From NCBI GenBank assembly GCA_021794705.1, contig JAJYQH010000289.1, positions 1-7,013 on the forward strand: a stretch of 7,013 nt of DNA. The letters are read 5' to 3'. Position numbers and translations under genes: made by a program. Below, piece after piece: positions 1-7,013 of the stretch. The DNA is from Actinomycetes bacterium. GTDB lineage: Bacteria > Actinomycetota > Actinomycetes > Propionibacteriales > Propionibacteriaceae. Under the pieces are notes generated by a model. The model saw nothing but the letters and a program-made list of their open reading frames with translations, did not search any database and was not told the origin of the DNA. Every line of letters begins with the position of its first letter. Positions within the stretch are counted from its first letter, which is position 1.

Positions 1-211
1 CGTGGCCGCCAATTCCCGGCTGCGGACCCTGCTGGAGGAGCGGTGCCAGGCCGTCGGGGTGACGCTCCGCCGGCCGCGTCCGAGGCTGTGCACCGACAAC
101 GGGGCGATGATCGCCGCCCTCACCACCCAGGTGGTGCTCGCCGGCGGCCGCCCGTCGAGCATGGACATCGGCGCCGACTCGGGCCTGCCGGTGTCGACCA
201 TTCTCGTCTGA
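1..211 (+). CDS. tsaD: TsaD C-terminus, tRNA t6A threonylcarbamoyltransferase (5' partial)
   Basis: The visible 69 residues, read from base 2, are the C-terminal end of TsaD (Gcp/YgjD/Kae1 family); the rest lies before the window. TsaD transfers the threonylcarbamoyl group from threonylcarbamoyl-AMP to A37 of tRNAs reading ANN codons, working in the cytoplasm with TsaB and TsaE. The sequence opens with VAANSRLR, the end of the conserved GGVAAN nucleotide-binding stretch. It continues with [14 protein letters not shown], whose aspartate (bases 95-97) corresponds to a metal ligand in the family. It ends with the typical [12 protein letters not shown] segment. The stop is TGA at 209-211. The Nudix gene starts 14 bases after the stop, so the two are probably cotranscribed. 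In many actinobacteria tsaD lies just upstream of groES-groEL1; here five genes intervene. Family assignment is secure; nothing can be said about the N-terminal half. Confidence 0.95.
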   Translation, partial: VAANSRLRTLLEERCQAVGVTLRRPRPRLCTDNGAMIAALTTQVVLAGGRPSSMDIGADSGLPVSTILV

Positions 212-224
212 GCCCCCGCCCGGC

Positions 225-719
225 ATGCCCTACACCCCGATCCTCGCCACGCTCGGGTACGTCGTGGACGCCGAGCGGCGGCGGGTGCTCCTCGTGCACC
301 GCACGGCCCGCCCTCATGACGAGCAGTTCGGGCTGTACAACGGGCTGGGCGGCAAGCTCGAGCCCGACGAGGACGTCGTCGCGGGCCTCCGCCGCGAGAT
401 CCGGGAGGAGGCGGGCATCGAGGCGACCGAGCTCACGCTGCGCGGCACGCTCAACTGGCCCGGATTCGACTCCCAGGGGCGCGACTGGTTCGGCTTCGTG
501 TTCCTCGTCACCGGCCACACCGGGCAGCCGGCTGAGCGGAGCCCCGAGGGGGAGCTGAGCTGGGTCGAGCTCGATCGCCTCGCCCACCTGCCCCTGTACG
601 AGGGCGACCGATTGTTCCTCCCGCTGGTCTTCGACCCTGCCGTCAGCCAGTTCCACGGCGTCCTGCACTACGACGGACGGCGCCTCGCCTCGCACCACAT
701 CGAGGTCCTGCGCTCGTGA
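225..719 (+). CDS. Nudix hydrolase, MutT/MTH1-like (probable 8-oxo-dGTP diphosphatase)
   Basis: This is a 164-residue Nudix hydrolase. The Nudix box is perfect at residues 43-65 (GX5EX7REUXEEXGU; G43, E49, R57, E58, E61, E62, G64), giving the metal-binding helix that cleaves a nucleoside diphosphate linked to another group. It is preceded by YNGLGGK, the form seen in MutT/NUDT1 enzymes. The C-terminal half also follows the human MTH1 pattern: a WVELD stretch, acidic residues before FLPLVF, and then QFHGVLHY, similar to MTH1's KFHGYF segment. I therefore infer sanitation of oxidised purine nucleotides such as 8-oxo-dGTP; the substrate is not proven by sequence. The ATG at 225 is chosen because it begins the first Nudix beta strand (PILATLGYVV). 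No clear Shine-Dalgarno precedes it, so translation may be coupled to tsaD. Length is normal for the family. A hairpin right after the stop may end the tsaD-nudix transcript. Confidence 0.9.
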   Translation: MPYTPILATLGYVVDAERRRVLLVHRTARPHDEQFGLYNGLGGKLEPDEDVVAGLRREIREEAGIEATELTLRGTLNWPGFDSQGRDWFGFVFLVTGHTGQPAERSPEGELSWVELDRLAHLPLYEGDRLFLPLVFDPAVSQFHGVLHYDGRRLASHHIEVLRS

Positions 720-723
720 GCCG

Positions 724-739
724 CCACCCCAAGGGGTGG
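724..739 (+). terminator. Hairpin after Nudix gene, possible terminator
   Basis: CCACCCC at 724-730 is followed after AA by GGGGTGG at 733-739. In RNA this closes as a 6-bp stem with a CAAG tetraloop. It begins 5 bases after the Nudix stop, where an operon terminator would be expected. No T-tract follows, so intrinsic termination is uncertain; U-less hairpins are common at actinobacterial gene ends. Confidence 0.45.
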
Positions 740-778
740 GATGGCCGCGGTCAGGGGCAGGTGCGGCCGTCCCGGGTG

Positions 779-838
779 CCCGACTCCGGCCACGATGGCT
801 GTGTCGGGGCCACTCTTGGGACCCCGGCGACTCGAGTC
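779..838. other. Intergenic segment with an interrupted stem and a 10-bp palindrome
   Basis: The non-coding stretch between the Nudix gene and the DUF6458 gene (720-883) holds two symmetric elements. CCCGAC (779-784) pairs with GTCGGG (803-808), enclosing a second helix, GGCCA (788-792) with TGGCT (796-800, one G-U pair). Further on, GACTCGAGTC (829-838) is a perfect palindrome 46 bases before the next ATG, a plausible operator position. I could not find a convincing -35/-10 pair here. Function is unknown, and chance is possible in DNA this GC-rich. Confidence 0.3.
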
Positions 839-883
839 CTGTCGCATCCAGGCGACCGGATTCCCGACCGGAAGGCAGGCATC

Positions 884-1144
884 ATGACTGCACGCATCGG
901 AGGGCCGATCGCCCTCATCGTCATCGGGCTCGTCCTCAGGTACGCCGTCGCCGACAGCGTGAGCGGCATCAATCTCCCGATGATCGGCCTCATCATCGCC
1001 GCCGCGGGTCTGCTGTGGCTGATCCTCGAGCTGGTCATCAACCGGCCCCGCAGCCGGGTGGTGCGCTCCACCACCAACGTCCAGGGCACCACGCCCGCCG
1101 AGGACACCCGGGTGGAGCGGGAGATCCGTCGCGACGAGATCTGA
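884..1144 (+). CDS. Small two-helix membrane protein, DUF6458 family
   Basis: This 86-residue protein is of unknown function. It begins MTARIGGPIALIVIGLVLRYAV, followed by a SVSGINLPMIGLII stretch. That matches the actinobacterial DUF6458 pattern as I remember it: a short helix, a V(S)G(V/I)(N/D)L linker and a second helix. Predicted membrane helices are residues 5-22 and 32-53, separated by a short turn. After them comes a polar, charged tail (54-86) rich in Arg, Thr and Glu, probably cytoplasmic. The ATG at 884 is chosen because GGAAGG (870-875) sits 8 bases upstream. The reading frame stays open back to a GTG at 716, but that extension crosses two inverted repeats, has no hydrophobic or conserved character and would overlap the Nudix gene. 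The gene is flanked by terminator-like hairpins on both sides, so it may be monocistronic. No function is assigned to the family as far as I know. Confidence 0.78.
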   Translation: MTARIGGPIALIVIGLVLRYAVADSVSGINLPMIGLIIAAAGLLWLILELVINRPRSRVVRSTTNVQGTTPAEDTRVEREIRRDEI

Positions 1145-1162
1145 GCCAGGGAGCCTCGGAGT

Positions 1163-1180
1163 CGCCGGGACGCCCCGGCG
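1163..1180 (+). terminator. GC-rich hairpin, probable terminator of the DUF6458 gene
   Basis: CGCCGGG (1163-1169), loop ACGC, and CCCGGCG (1174-1180) form a perfect 7-bp stem starting 19 bases after the DUF6458 stop. A pyrimidine-rich run (CCCTCCCCT) follows in place of a T-tract. Position and stem strength fit a terminator, separating this gene from the DUF445 gene downstream. Confidence 0.55.
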
Positions 1181-1246
1181 GCCCTCCCCTGAACTGTCCC
1201 CGACGAAGTCGTGGGCCCGCCGTCGCCTGCGGTTCAATGGGTCCCG

Positions 1247-2503
1247 ATGCGCGCGAACCAGCTGAGCACCGCCGACCAGCAGCGGCTGCGACACCTCCGC
1301 CGGATGAAGACGCTGGCCCTGAGCCTGCTCGTCATCGCGGCGATCATCTACCTCGCCACCCTCCCGGTCGCCCAGGGCGGCGGGTGGGGGTGGGTGAACA
1401 CCGGCGCCGAGGCGGCGATGGTCGGCGCCATGGCCGACTGGTTCGCCGTCACGGCCCTCTTCCGCCACCCCCTCGGCCTCCCGATCCCGCACACCGCCAT
1501 CGTCCCCACGAAGAAGGACGAGATCGCGCTCAGCCTCGAGGACTTCTTCACCGAGAACTTCCTCACCGAGGAGATCGCGCGTGACCGGCTGGCGGCCGCC
1601 AACCTGGGGTTGCGCGTCGGGCGGTGGCTCCAGGACGAGGGGCACGCCGCCCGCGTCAGCACCGAGTTCACCCGCATCGCGCGCGCCGGGGTGGCGCGGG
1701 TCGGTGACGACGACGTCCGTGGGCTCGTCGACGACGTCGTCATGCCGCGGCTGGCCCGCGAGCCGATGGCGTCGCTGGCCGGCGACCTCCTGTCGGCGGT
1801 CGTCGCCGACGGCGCCCATCGGGGCTTCGTCGATCTCGTCGTGCGCGAGGTCCGCGACTGGCTGACCCGCCACCCCGACAGCTTCAAGCGGATGGTCGCC
1901 AACCGGGCCCCCTGGTGGGCCCCGGACGCCGTCAGCACCCGGATCGTCGACTGGACCTACAACAACGCCCTCGACTGGGCGCAGTCGATTCTTGACGACC
2001 CGAACCACCAGACCCGCCAGTCGATCGACGACCTGCTGCTGCGCGTCGCCGACGACCTCCAGCACGACCCCGATGTGCAGGCCCGGGCCGAGGCCCTCAA
2101 GTCCCGCCTGCTCACCCATCCGCAGCTCGCCGAGTCGGCGATCAACGTGTGGCACACGGTTCGCGACAGCCTCGCGGCGTCCCTCGACGACCCGAACTCC
2201 CGGGTGCACGCCCGCGTCCGCCAGGCCCTCACCGACCTCGGGACGACCCTCGTCACCAACGACGCGCAGCGCGCCCGGCTGGAGACCCGCATCGCCGACA
2301 TCGTCGCCTTCTTCGTCAACACCTACGGCGGGGAGGTGTCGAGCATCATCAGCCACACCATCCAGCGCTGGGACGGCGAGGAGGCGTCACGCCGGATCGA
2401 GCTGCACGTGGGCCGCGACCTCCAGTTCATCCGGATCAACGGCACGGTGGTCGGCTGCCTCGTCGGGCTGCTCATCCACGCGGTGACGGTGCTCGTGCGG
2501 TGA
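1247..2503 (+). CDS. DUF445 family membrane-anchored protein (YjiN-like)
   Basis: This is a 418-residue protein of the DUF445 family, whose biochemical role is unknown. The family signature is clear: EAAMVGAMADWFAVTALF followed by RHPLGLPIPHTAI and PTKKDEIA (about residues 55-94). Predicted membrane helices are residues 21-40 near the N-terminus and about 399-417 at the extreme C-terminus. The roughly 300 residues between are charged and look helical, with many Arg, Asp and Glu. The protein therefore appears to be tethered to the membrane at both ends, with a long soluble helical body. I chose the ATG at 1247. A GTG at 1211 in the same frame would add 12 residues without conserved features or a better ribosome site. 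No clear Shine-Dalgarno precedes 1247. TTCAAT at 1233-1238 is a weak -10 candidate that would give an almost leaderless mRNA (inference). The methyltransferase gene follows after 13 bases, so the two are probably in one operon. Confidence 0.87.
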   Translation: MRANQLSTADQQRLRHLRRMKTLALSLLVIAAIIYLATLPVAQGGGWGWVNTGAEAAMVGAMADWFAVTALFRHPLGLPIPHTAIVPTKKDEIALSLEDFFTENFLTEEIARDRLAAANLGLRVGRWLQDEGHAARVSTEFTRIARAGVARVGDDDVRGLVDDVVMPRLAREPMASLAGDLLSAVVADGAHRGFVDLVVREVRDWLTRHPDSFKRMVANRAPWWAPDAVSTRIVDWTYNNALDWAQSILDDPNHQTRQSIDDLLLRVADDLQHDPDVQARAEALKSRLLTHPQLAESAINVWHTVRDSLAASLDDPNSRVHARVRQALTDLGTTLVTNDAQRARLETRIADIVAFFVNTYGGEVSSIISHTIQRWDGEEASRRIELHVGRDLQFIRINGTVVGCLVGLLIHAVTVLVR

Positions 2504-2516
2504 AGGCCGTCGCACC

Positions 2517-3698
2517 GTGATCGACCCCGAGCGCCTGCTCACTCCCGAGGGGGAACGGGCGATCGCGCTCGCGGCCGAGCAGGCCGACCCCGGCTCGCTC
2601 GCCGCCGCCACCGCCCTGCGCCGCCACGTCGAGCCCGACCTCGCCGCCGCCGCGCTCGACCAGGCCGCCCTCCGTCGGCGCGCCCGTGCCAAGTTCGGCC
2701 CTGCCGCCGACCGCATGCTGCTCACAGCGCATGGAACCGAGCAGGCGACGCGTCCGACGGTGGCCGCGTGGCGCGCACGGAGGATCGCGGCGTCCGGGGT
2801 GCACACGGTCGTCGACCTCGGCTGCGGCCTGGGTGCCGACGCCCTCGCGTTCCACGCGGCGGGCCTCGACGTCGTCGCCGTCGAGCGCGACCACTGCACC
2901 GCGGTCTTCGCCCGGCACAACCTCGCCGGACGCGCGCGCGTCATCGAGGGGGACGCCGTCGCGGAGCTGCCCGGCCTGGTCGCCGGCCGCGACCCCGCGT
3001 CCGTCGCCGTCTTCTGCGACCCCGCCCGGCGTACCGAGCGTGGGCGCACGTGGCGGGTCGACCAGTTCAGCCCCCCGTGGGACTTCGTCGTCTCGGTGCT
3101 CCGGGAGTTCCCGGTGGCCTGCGTCAAGCTCGGGCCCGGACTGCCGCTCGACCTCGTGCCCGACGACGTCGAGGCGCGGTGGATGAGTGAGGCGGGCGAT
3201 GTGGTCGAGGCCGCGCTGTGGCGGCTCCCGGACGCCGCTCCCGGCCGGTCGGTGACCCTCCTGCCCCAGGACCTGTCCGTCGGCCCCGCGATCGCACCCG
3301 GTGAGCCGCCCGTCGGGGACCTGAACCGCTATCTCGTCGAACCCGACGGCGCGCTGCTGCGGGCCGGACTCACGGCGTCGGTGTTCCCCGGCTGGGCGCA
3401 ACTCGCGCCGGGCCTCGGCTATCTCACCGGCGACCGGCCCGTCGACTCCCCCTGGGGCGAGACCTTCGAGGTGCTCGAGGTGCTCGACCCGGGGGAGAAG
3501 TCGCTCCGGCAGTGGGTGCGGGCGAACCGGGTCGGCACGCTCGAGATCAAGAAGCGGGCTGTCGACCTCGACCCCGCGGCGCTCCGCCGCCGGCTCAAGC
3601 CCGCCGGCCCGGGGACGGCCACCCTCGTCCTCACGCCGACCACGCGGGGGACGAGGGCGCTCGTCGTGCGGCGGTTCCGCGGGAAGGACGCCGAGTGA
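2517..3698 (+). CDS. Class I SAM-dependent methyltransferase with C-terminal THUMP-like domain
   Basis: This is a 393-residue predicted methyltransferase. Residues 1-90 are a helical, Ala/Arg-rich N-terminal region. Residues 96-172 are the Rossmann core: motif I VVDLGCGLGAD (98-108) binds S-adenosylmethionine, and acidic E123 at the end of strand 2 should hold the ribose. CDPARR (167-172) sits at the motif IV position, where DPPR/NPPY-type residues line the active site. Residues from about 317 to 393 (SPWGETFEVLEVLD through ALVVRRF) match the THUMP-like domain attached to these actinobacterial and Bacteroidetes methyltransferases. THUMP domains bind RNA, so an RNA substrate is the best inference; which RNA and base is unknown. 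The start is GTG at 2517, with GAAGG (2502-2506) overlapping the stop of the DUF445 gene and 10 bases of spacing. Its own stop overlaps the start of the TPR gene in GTGA, implying translational coupling. Confidence 0.87.
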   Translation: MIDPERLLTPEGERAIALAAEQADPGSLAAATALRRHVEPDLAAAALDQAALRRRARAKFGPAADRMLLTAHGTEQATRPTVAAWRARRIAASGVHTVVDLGCGLGADALAFHAAGLDVVAVERDHCTAVFARHNLAGRARVIEGDAVAELPGLVAGRDPASVAVFCDPARRTERGRTWRVDQFSPPWDFVVSVLREFPVACVKLGPGLPLDLVPDDVEARWMSEAGDVVEAALWRLPDAAPGRSVTLLPQDLSVGPAIAPGEPPVGDLNRYLVEPDGALLRAGLTASVFPGWAQLAPGLGYLTGDRPVDSPWGETFEVLEVLDPGEKSLRQWVRANRVGTLEIKKRAVDLDPAALRRRLKPAGPGTATLVLTPTTRGTRALVVRRFRGKDAE

Positions 3699-4480
3699 GC
3701 GCCGACCGCGCAGCGTGGGCCGCGGAACTCCTCGCGATGTTCGATCCCGACGCGCCGGAGATCTCCCGCGACCGGCTGCTGGCGCTGGCCGCCTCGACGA
3801 GCGATCCGGCAGCCCGCGCCGTCGCCCTCACCGGGGCGGCCCGGGCCGCGGGACTCGCCGGTGACGAAGAGCACGCCGCCGCCTGGCTCGACGAGGGGTC
3901 CGAGCAGTCGGCGGACGTCGAGGTCGGCGTCCGGGTGGTCCTCGAGCGGGGGAGGCTGCTGCGCACAGCGGGGGATCCCACTGCCGCGCGTGAGTGCTTC
4001 GAGCGGGCACTCACCCTGTGCGGCGACACGCTCGACGTCACACCGCTCGGCGGGCTGATCATCGACGCGCTGCACATGATCGCTGTCACCGTCGAGGAGC
4101 CCGAGAGGCAGGTCGACCTCACCCGTCGGGCGCTCGACCTCGCTGCGGCCAGCGCCGACCCTTTCGCCCGGCGCTGGCGGCCGTCCCTGCTCAACAACCT
4201 GGGCTGCGCCCTCGTGGACGCCGGCAGGCCCGGCGAGGCGCTTCCCGCGTTCACCGAGGCCCTTCGCCTCCGGGAGGCCGCGGGTGACCGGCGGGCGACC
4301 CAGGTCGCCCGGTGGATGGTCGGCTGGGGACTGCGCCTGGTCGGTCGTACCGAAGAGGCCCGGGCCGTCCAGGAACGACTGCTGGAGGAACTCCACGCCG
4401 ACGGGATCGACGACGTCCACGTCCTGCGTGAACTCGCGCTCCTGGCCGCCGGCGACTCGCCCGGCTGGCACTCGGGTTGA
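3695..4480 (+). CDS. TPR-repeat protein of unknown function
   Basis: This is a 261-residue, all-helical protein built from tetratricopeptide-like repeats. The clearest are at about residues 80-109 (GRLLRTAGDPTAARECFERAL) and 163-195 (LLNNLGCALVDAGRPGEALP and the following helix). Weaker repeats are at 203-236 (WGLRLVGRTEEARAVQERLL) and near 40-70. No signal peptide, membrane helix or catalytic domain is visible, so it is probably a cytoplasmic scaffold or adaptor. The GTG start at 3695 overlaps the methyltransferase stop (GTGA), which decides the start and argues for coupled expression. The frame is open further upstream to 3512, but that part lies inside the methyltransferase gene. The last five codons and the stop lie inside the first CIRCE operator and the -35 of the groES promoter, so this coding end is under double constraint. 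Its partner is not known; proximity to the chaperonin operon is suggestive only. Confidence 0.83.
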   Translation: MSADRAAWAAELLAMFDPDAPEISRDRLLALAASTSDPAARAVALTGAARAAGLAGDEEHAAAWLDEGSEQSADVEVGVRVVLERGRLLRTAGDPTAARECFERALTLCGDTLDVTPLGGLIIDALHMIAVTVEEPERQVDLTRRALDLAAASADPFARRWRPSLLNNLGCALVDAGRPGEALPAFTEALRLREAAGDRRATQVARWMVGWGLRLVGRTEEARAVQERLLEELHADGIDDVHVLRELALLAAGDSPGWHSG

Positions 4481-4491
4481 AGGAGTGCTAA
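4465..4491. promoter_or_regulatory. CIRCE operator 1 (HrcA binding site) upstream of groES
   Basis: CTGGCACTC (4465-4473), nine bases, then GAGTGCTAA (4483-4491) match the consensus TTAGCACTC-N9-GAGTGCTAA at 16 of 18 positions, with the right half perfect. CIRCE is bound by the repressor HrcA, which releases it on heat shock. The left half is coding sequence for the end of the TPR protein. The operator covers the predicted -35 box (4477-4482), so bound HrcA should block RNA polymerase. Confidence 0.93.
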
Positions 4492-4505
4492 CCCGGGTAT
4501 AGATT
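4477..4505 (+). promoter_or_regulatory. Predicted groES-groEL1 promoter
   Basis: TTGAAG (4477-4482) as -35 and TAGATT (4500-4505) as -10 are separated by 17 bases and match the vegetative consensus at 4 of 6 positions each; TATAGA two bases upstream is an alternative -10. The start of transcription would be near 4511-4513, at the beginning of the second CIRCE, giving a leader of about 155 bases. The assignment is by motif only, but placement between two operators supports it. Confidence 0.65.
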
Positions 4506-4508
4506 CAG

Positions 4509-4539
4509 CGTTGGCACTCACCCCGTGAGTCTGCCAACG
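4509..4539. promoter_or_regulatory. CIRCE-like operator 2 / leader hairpin of groES
   Basis: TTGGCACTC (4511-4519), nine bases, then GTCTGCCAA (4529-4537) match the CIRCE consensus at 14 of 18 positions, the left half at 8 of 9. The same segment folds as a long stem: CGTTGGCA (4509-4516) with TGCCAACG (4532-4539), then CTCAC (4517-4521) with GTGAG (4525-4529), a CCC loop and a two-base bulge. It begins at the predicted transcription start. It could be a second HrcA site, an mRNA 5' stem, or both. Its centre is 46 bases from that of the first CIRCE. Confidence 0.75.
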
Positions 4540-4667
4540 GACGGGACGGCACCGCGACGACGCCCCGACCGGCAACCTGTTCCAGCCGGGCGAACCGGCG
4601 CGACCTGCACATCACCGTCGGCCGCGGTCTTCCGCGCCGATGCGCACTAGTCAGAAAGGTTTTTGAC
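4540..4667 (+). other. Long groES leader with hairpin and ribosome binding site
   Basis: This is about 128 bases without a gene between the second CIRCE and groES. CGCGG (4623-4627), loop TCTT, and CCGCG (4632-4636) form a short strong stem 16 bases before the ribosome site. AGAAAGG (4653-4659) lies 8 bases before the GTG and is followed by a T-run (4660-4664), an unusually A/T-rich patch for this genome that should leave the start unpaired. No riboswitch class was recognised. Confidence 0.5.
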
Positions 4668-6684
<2,017 letters not shown>

Positions 6685-6702
6685 GCCGACCACTGAGGCA
6701 CC

Positions 6703-6739
6703 CGTGGGGGCCCGTCGCTGCGGCGGCGTGGCCCCCACG
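6703..6739 (+). terminator. Terminator of the groES-groEL1 operon
   Basis: CGTGGGGGCC (6703-6712) pairs perfectly with GGCCCCCACG (6730-6739), starting 18 bases after the groEL1 stop. The loop can extend the helix through CGTCG with CGGCG, one pair being G-U. There is no T-tract, only CGCGTCCTTGG, as often seen at the ends of high-GC actinobacterial operons. Confidence 0.75.
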
Positions 6740-6751
6740 CGCGTCCTTGGG

Positions 6752-6834
6752 CGGCGTACGACCCGTCCTCCGCGGCGTACAAGATGTGGGACCCGGCCCC
6801 ACATCTCGTACGCCGTCAGTCATCTTGTACGCCG
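6752..6834. repeat. Four-copy inverted motif array upstream of guaB
   Basis: The core CGGCGTAC occurs four times: forward at 6752-6759 and 6773-6780, inverted as GTACGCCG at 6808-6815 and 6827-6834. Forward copy 1 extends to CGGCGTACGA (6752-6761) and is the exact reverse complement of 6806-6815. Forward copy 2 extends to CGGCGTACAAGATG (6773-6786) and is the exact reverse complement of 6821-6834. Copies 2 and 3 also form an 18-bp stem (6773-6790 with 6798-6815) with one A-C mismatch and a 7-base loop. The array is non-coding. It could be a dispersed palindromic element, an operator for a dimeric protein pair, or an alternative-folding leader. I do not recognise a named family. Confidence 0.8.
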
Positions 6835-6900
6835 ACGGGGCGGGGGAGGGCGCCGCTAGCCGGGGCCCGGCCGGTGACAGGGACGCCGGTCGGCGTGGCG

Positions 6901-6937
6901 TAGCATGGGGGCTCCCCCGGAGCCGTTGACGGAAAGG
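6901..6937 (+). promoter_or_regulatory. Probable guaB promoter -10, leader hairpin and ribosome binding site
   Basis: TAGCAT (6901-6906) fits a -10 box. GTGACA (6874-6879) resembles a -35 but the 21-base spacing is too long, so the promoter is uncertain. Just downstream, GGCTCC (6910-6915), loop CCC, and GGAGCC (6919-6924) form a perfect 6-bp hairpin at the expected 5' end of the mRNA. GGAAAGG (6931-6937) is a good ribosome site 6 bases before the guaB GTG. Confidence 0.5.
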
Positions 6938-6943
6938 TGTGTC

Positions 6944-7013
6944 GTGACCGAACAAACCGCTCTGACCGGTTCGGGAGTTCCGGACAAGTTCGCGATGCTG
7001 GGTCTCACCTACG
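6944..7013 (+). CDS. guaB: GuaB, IMP dehydrogenase (3' partial, N-terminus only)
   Basis: Only the first 23 codons are in the window. The enzyme oxidises IMP to XMP with NAD+, the committed step to guanine nucleotides, in the cytoplasm. The translated start has a variable lead of about 13 residues and then DKFAMLGLTY, which matches the opening of actinobacterial GuaB (mycobacterial GuaB2 has HKVAMLGLTFDDVLLLP after a variable lead). The GTG at 6944 is chosen because GGAAAGG lies 6 bases upstream. Placement after groEL1 agrees with the actinobacterial order, where guaB2 lies a few genes downstream of groES-groEL1. Catalytic cysteine, CBS domains and the rest lie outside the window, so the call rests on a short but characteristic motif plus context. 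Confidence 0.82.
   Translation, partial: MTEQTALTGSGVPDKFAMLGLTY

Noticed and set aside
716..883. N-terminal extension of the DUF6458 protein from a GTG at 716
   Set aside because: It would add 56 residues of unconserved sequence over inverted repeats and overlap the Nudix stop. GGAAGG before the ATG at 884 decides the start.
668..2356. Long open frame on the minus strand (562 codons)
   Set aside because: It is antisense to the DUF6458 and DUF445 genes and crosses the intergenic hairpins. Its translation is low-complexity Gly/Asp/Arg/Val without a recognisable domain, the usual mirror of G/C-rich third codon positions.
2472..4471. Two minus-strand open frames (2472-3401 and 3419-4471)
   Set aside because: They are shadows of the methyltransferase and TPR genes, which show family motifs, overlapping start/stop signals and sensible ribosome sites; the shadows show none.
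4465..4660. HspR (HAIR) element at the chaperonin promoter
   Set aside because: I looked for CTTGAGT-N7-ACTCAAG type sequence and found only CIRCE-type half-sites.
4540..4667. Riboswitch or thermosensor in the groES leader
   Set aside because: Only one short GC hairpin is visible and it does not cover the ribosome site. No known riboswitch core was recognised.
6752..6834. CRISPR-like array
   Set aside because: There are only four short copies, two of them inverted, with spacers of unequal length and no cas genes. The arrangement is palindromic, not directly repeated.

Overview
The window reads as ordinary core genome from a high-GC Gram-positive actinobacterium. Evidence for this is the strong G/C preference at third codon positions, the use of GTG starts, a groES-groEL1 pair under CIRCE/HrcA-type operators, an actinobacterial DUF6458 membrane protein, and guaB downstream of groEL1. 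The GroEL1 sequence looks closest to what I remember from Propionibacteriales such as Nocardioides, but the order is only a guess. All complete genes are on the + strand, and I see no mobile element, CRISPR array, tRNA or rRNA.

Layout. Positions 1-211 hold the 3' end of tsaD (tRNA t6A synthesis). Fourteen bases later comes a MutT/MTH1-type Nudix hydrolase (225-719), followed by a hairpin. After about 165 non-coding bases come a small two-helix membrane protein of the DUF6458 type (884-1144), a terminator-like hairpin, and a 418-residue DUF445 membrane-anchored protein (1247-2503). A class I methyltransferase with a C-terminal THUMP-like domain (2517-3698) follows closely. It overlaps a 261-residue TPR protein (3695-4480) by four bases.

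The end of the TPR gene is also the start of the heat-shock control region. The first CIRCE operator covers its last codons and stop, and the inferred groES promoter starts there. A second, weaker CIRCE lies at the predicted transcription start. groES (4668-4964) and groEL1 (5089-6684) follow, separated by a strong GC hairpin that could tune the ratio of the two products. A 10-bp perfect stem ends the operon. GroEL1 ends in a short acidic tail with a single histidine, not the histidine-rich or GGM tails usual in actinobacterial paralogues.

The gap before guaB (6685-6943) holds the least explained feature: four copies of one short motif, two forward and two inverted, over about 83 bases. Their single-base variants match across the inversion. 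The window closes with the first 23 codons of guaB (IMP dehydrogenase).

Together these genes cover tRNA modification, nucleotide sanitation, protein folding and purine synthesis. I found no convincing new multi-gene system. The best candidates for follow-up are the motif tetrad before guaB and the compressed TPR/groES control region.
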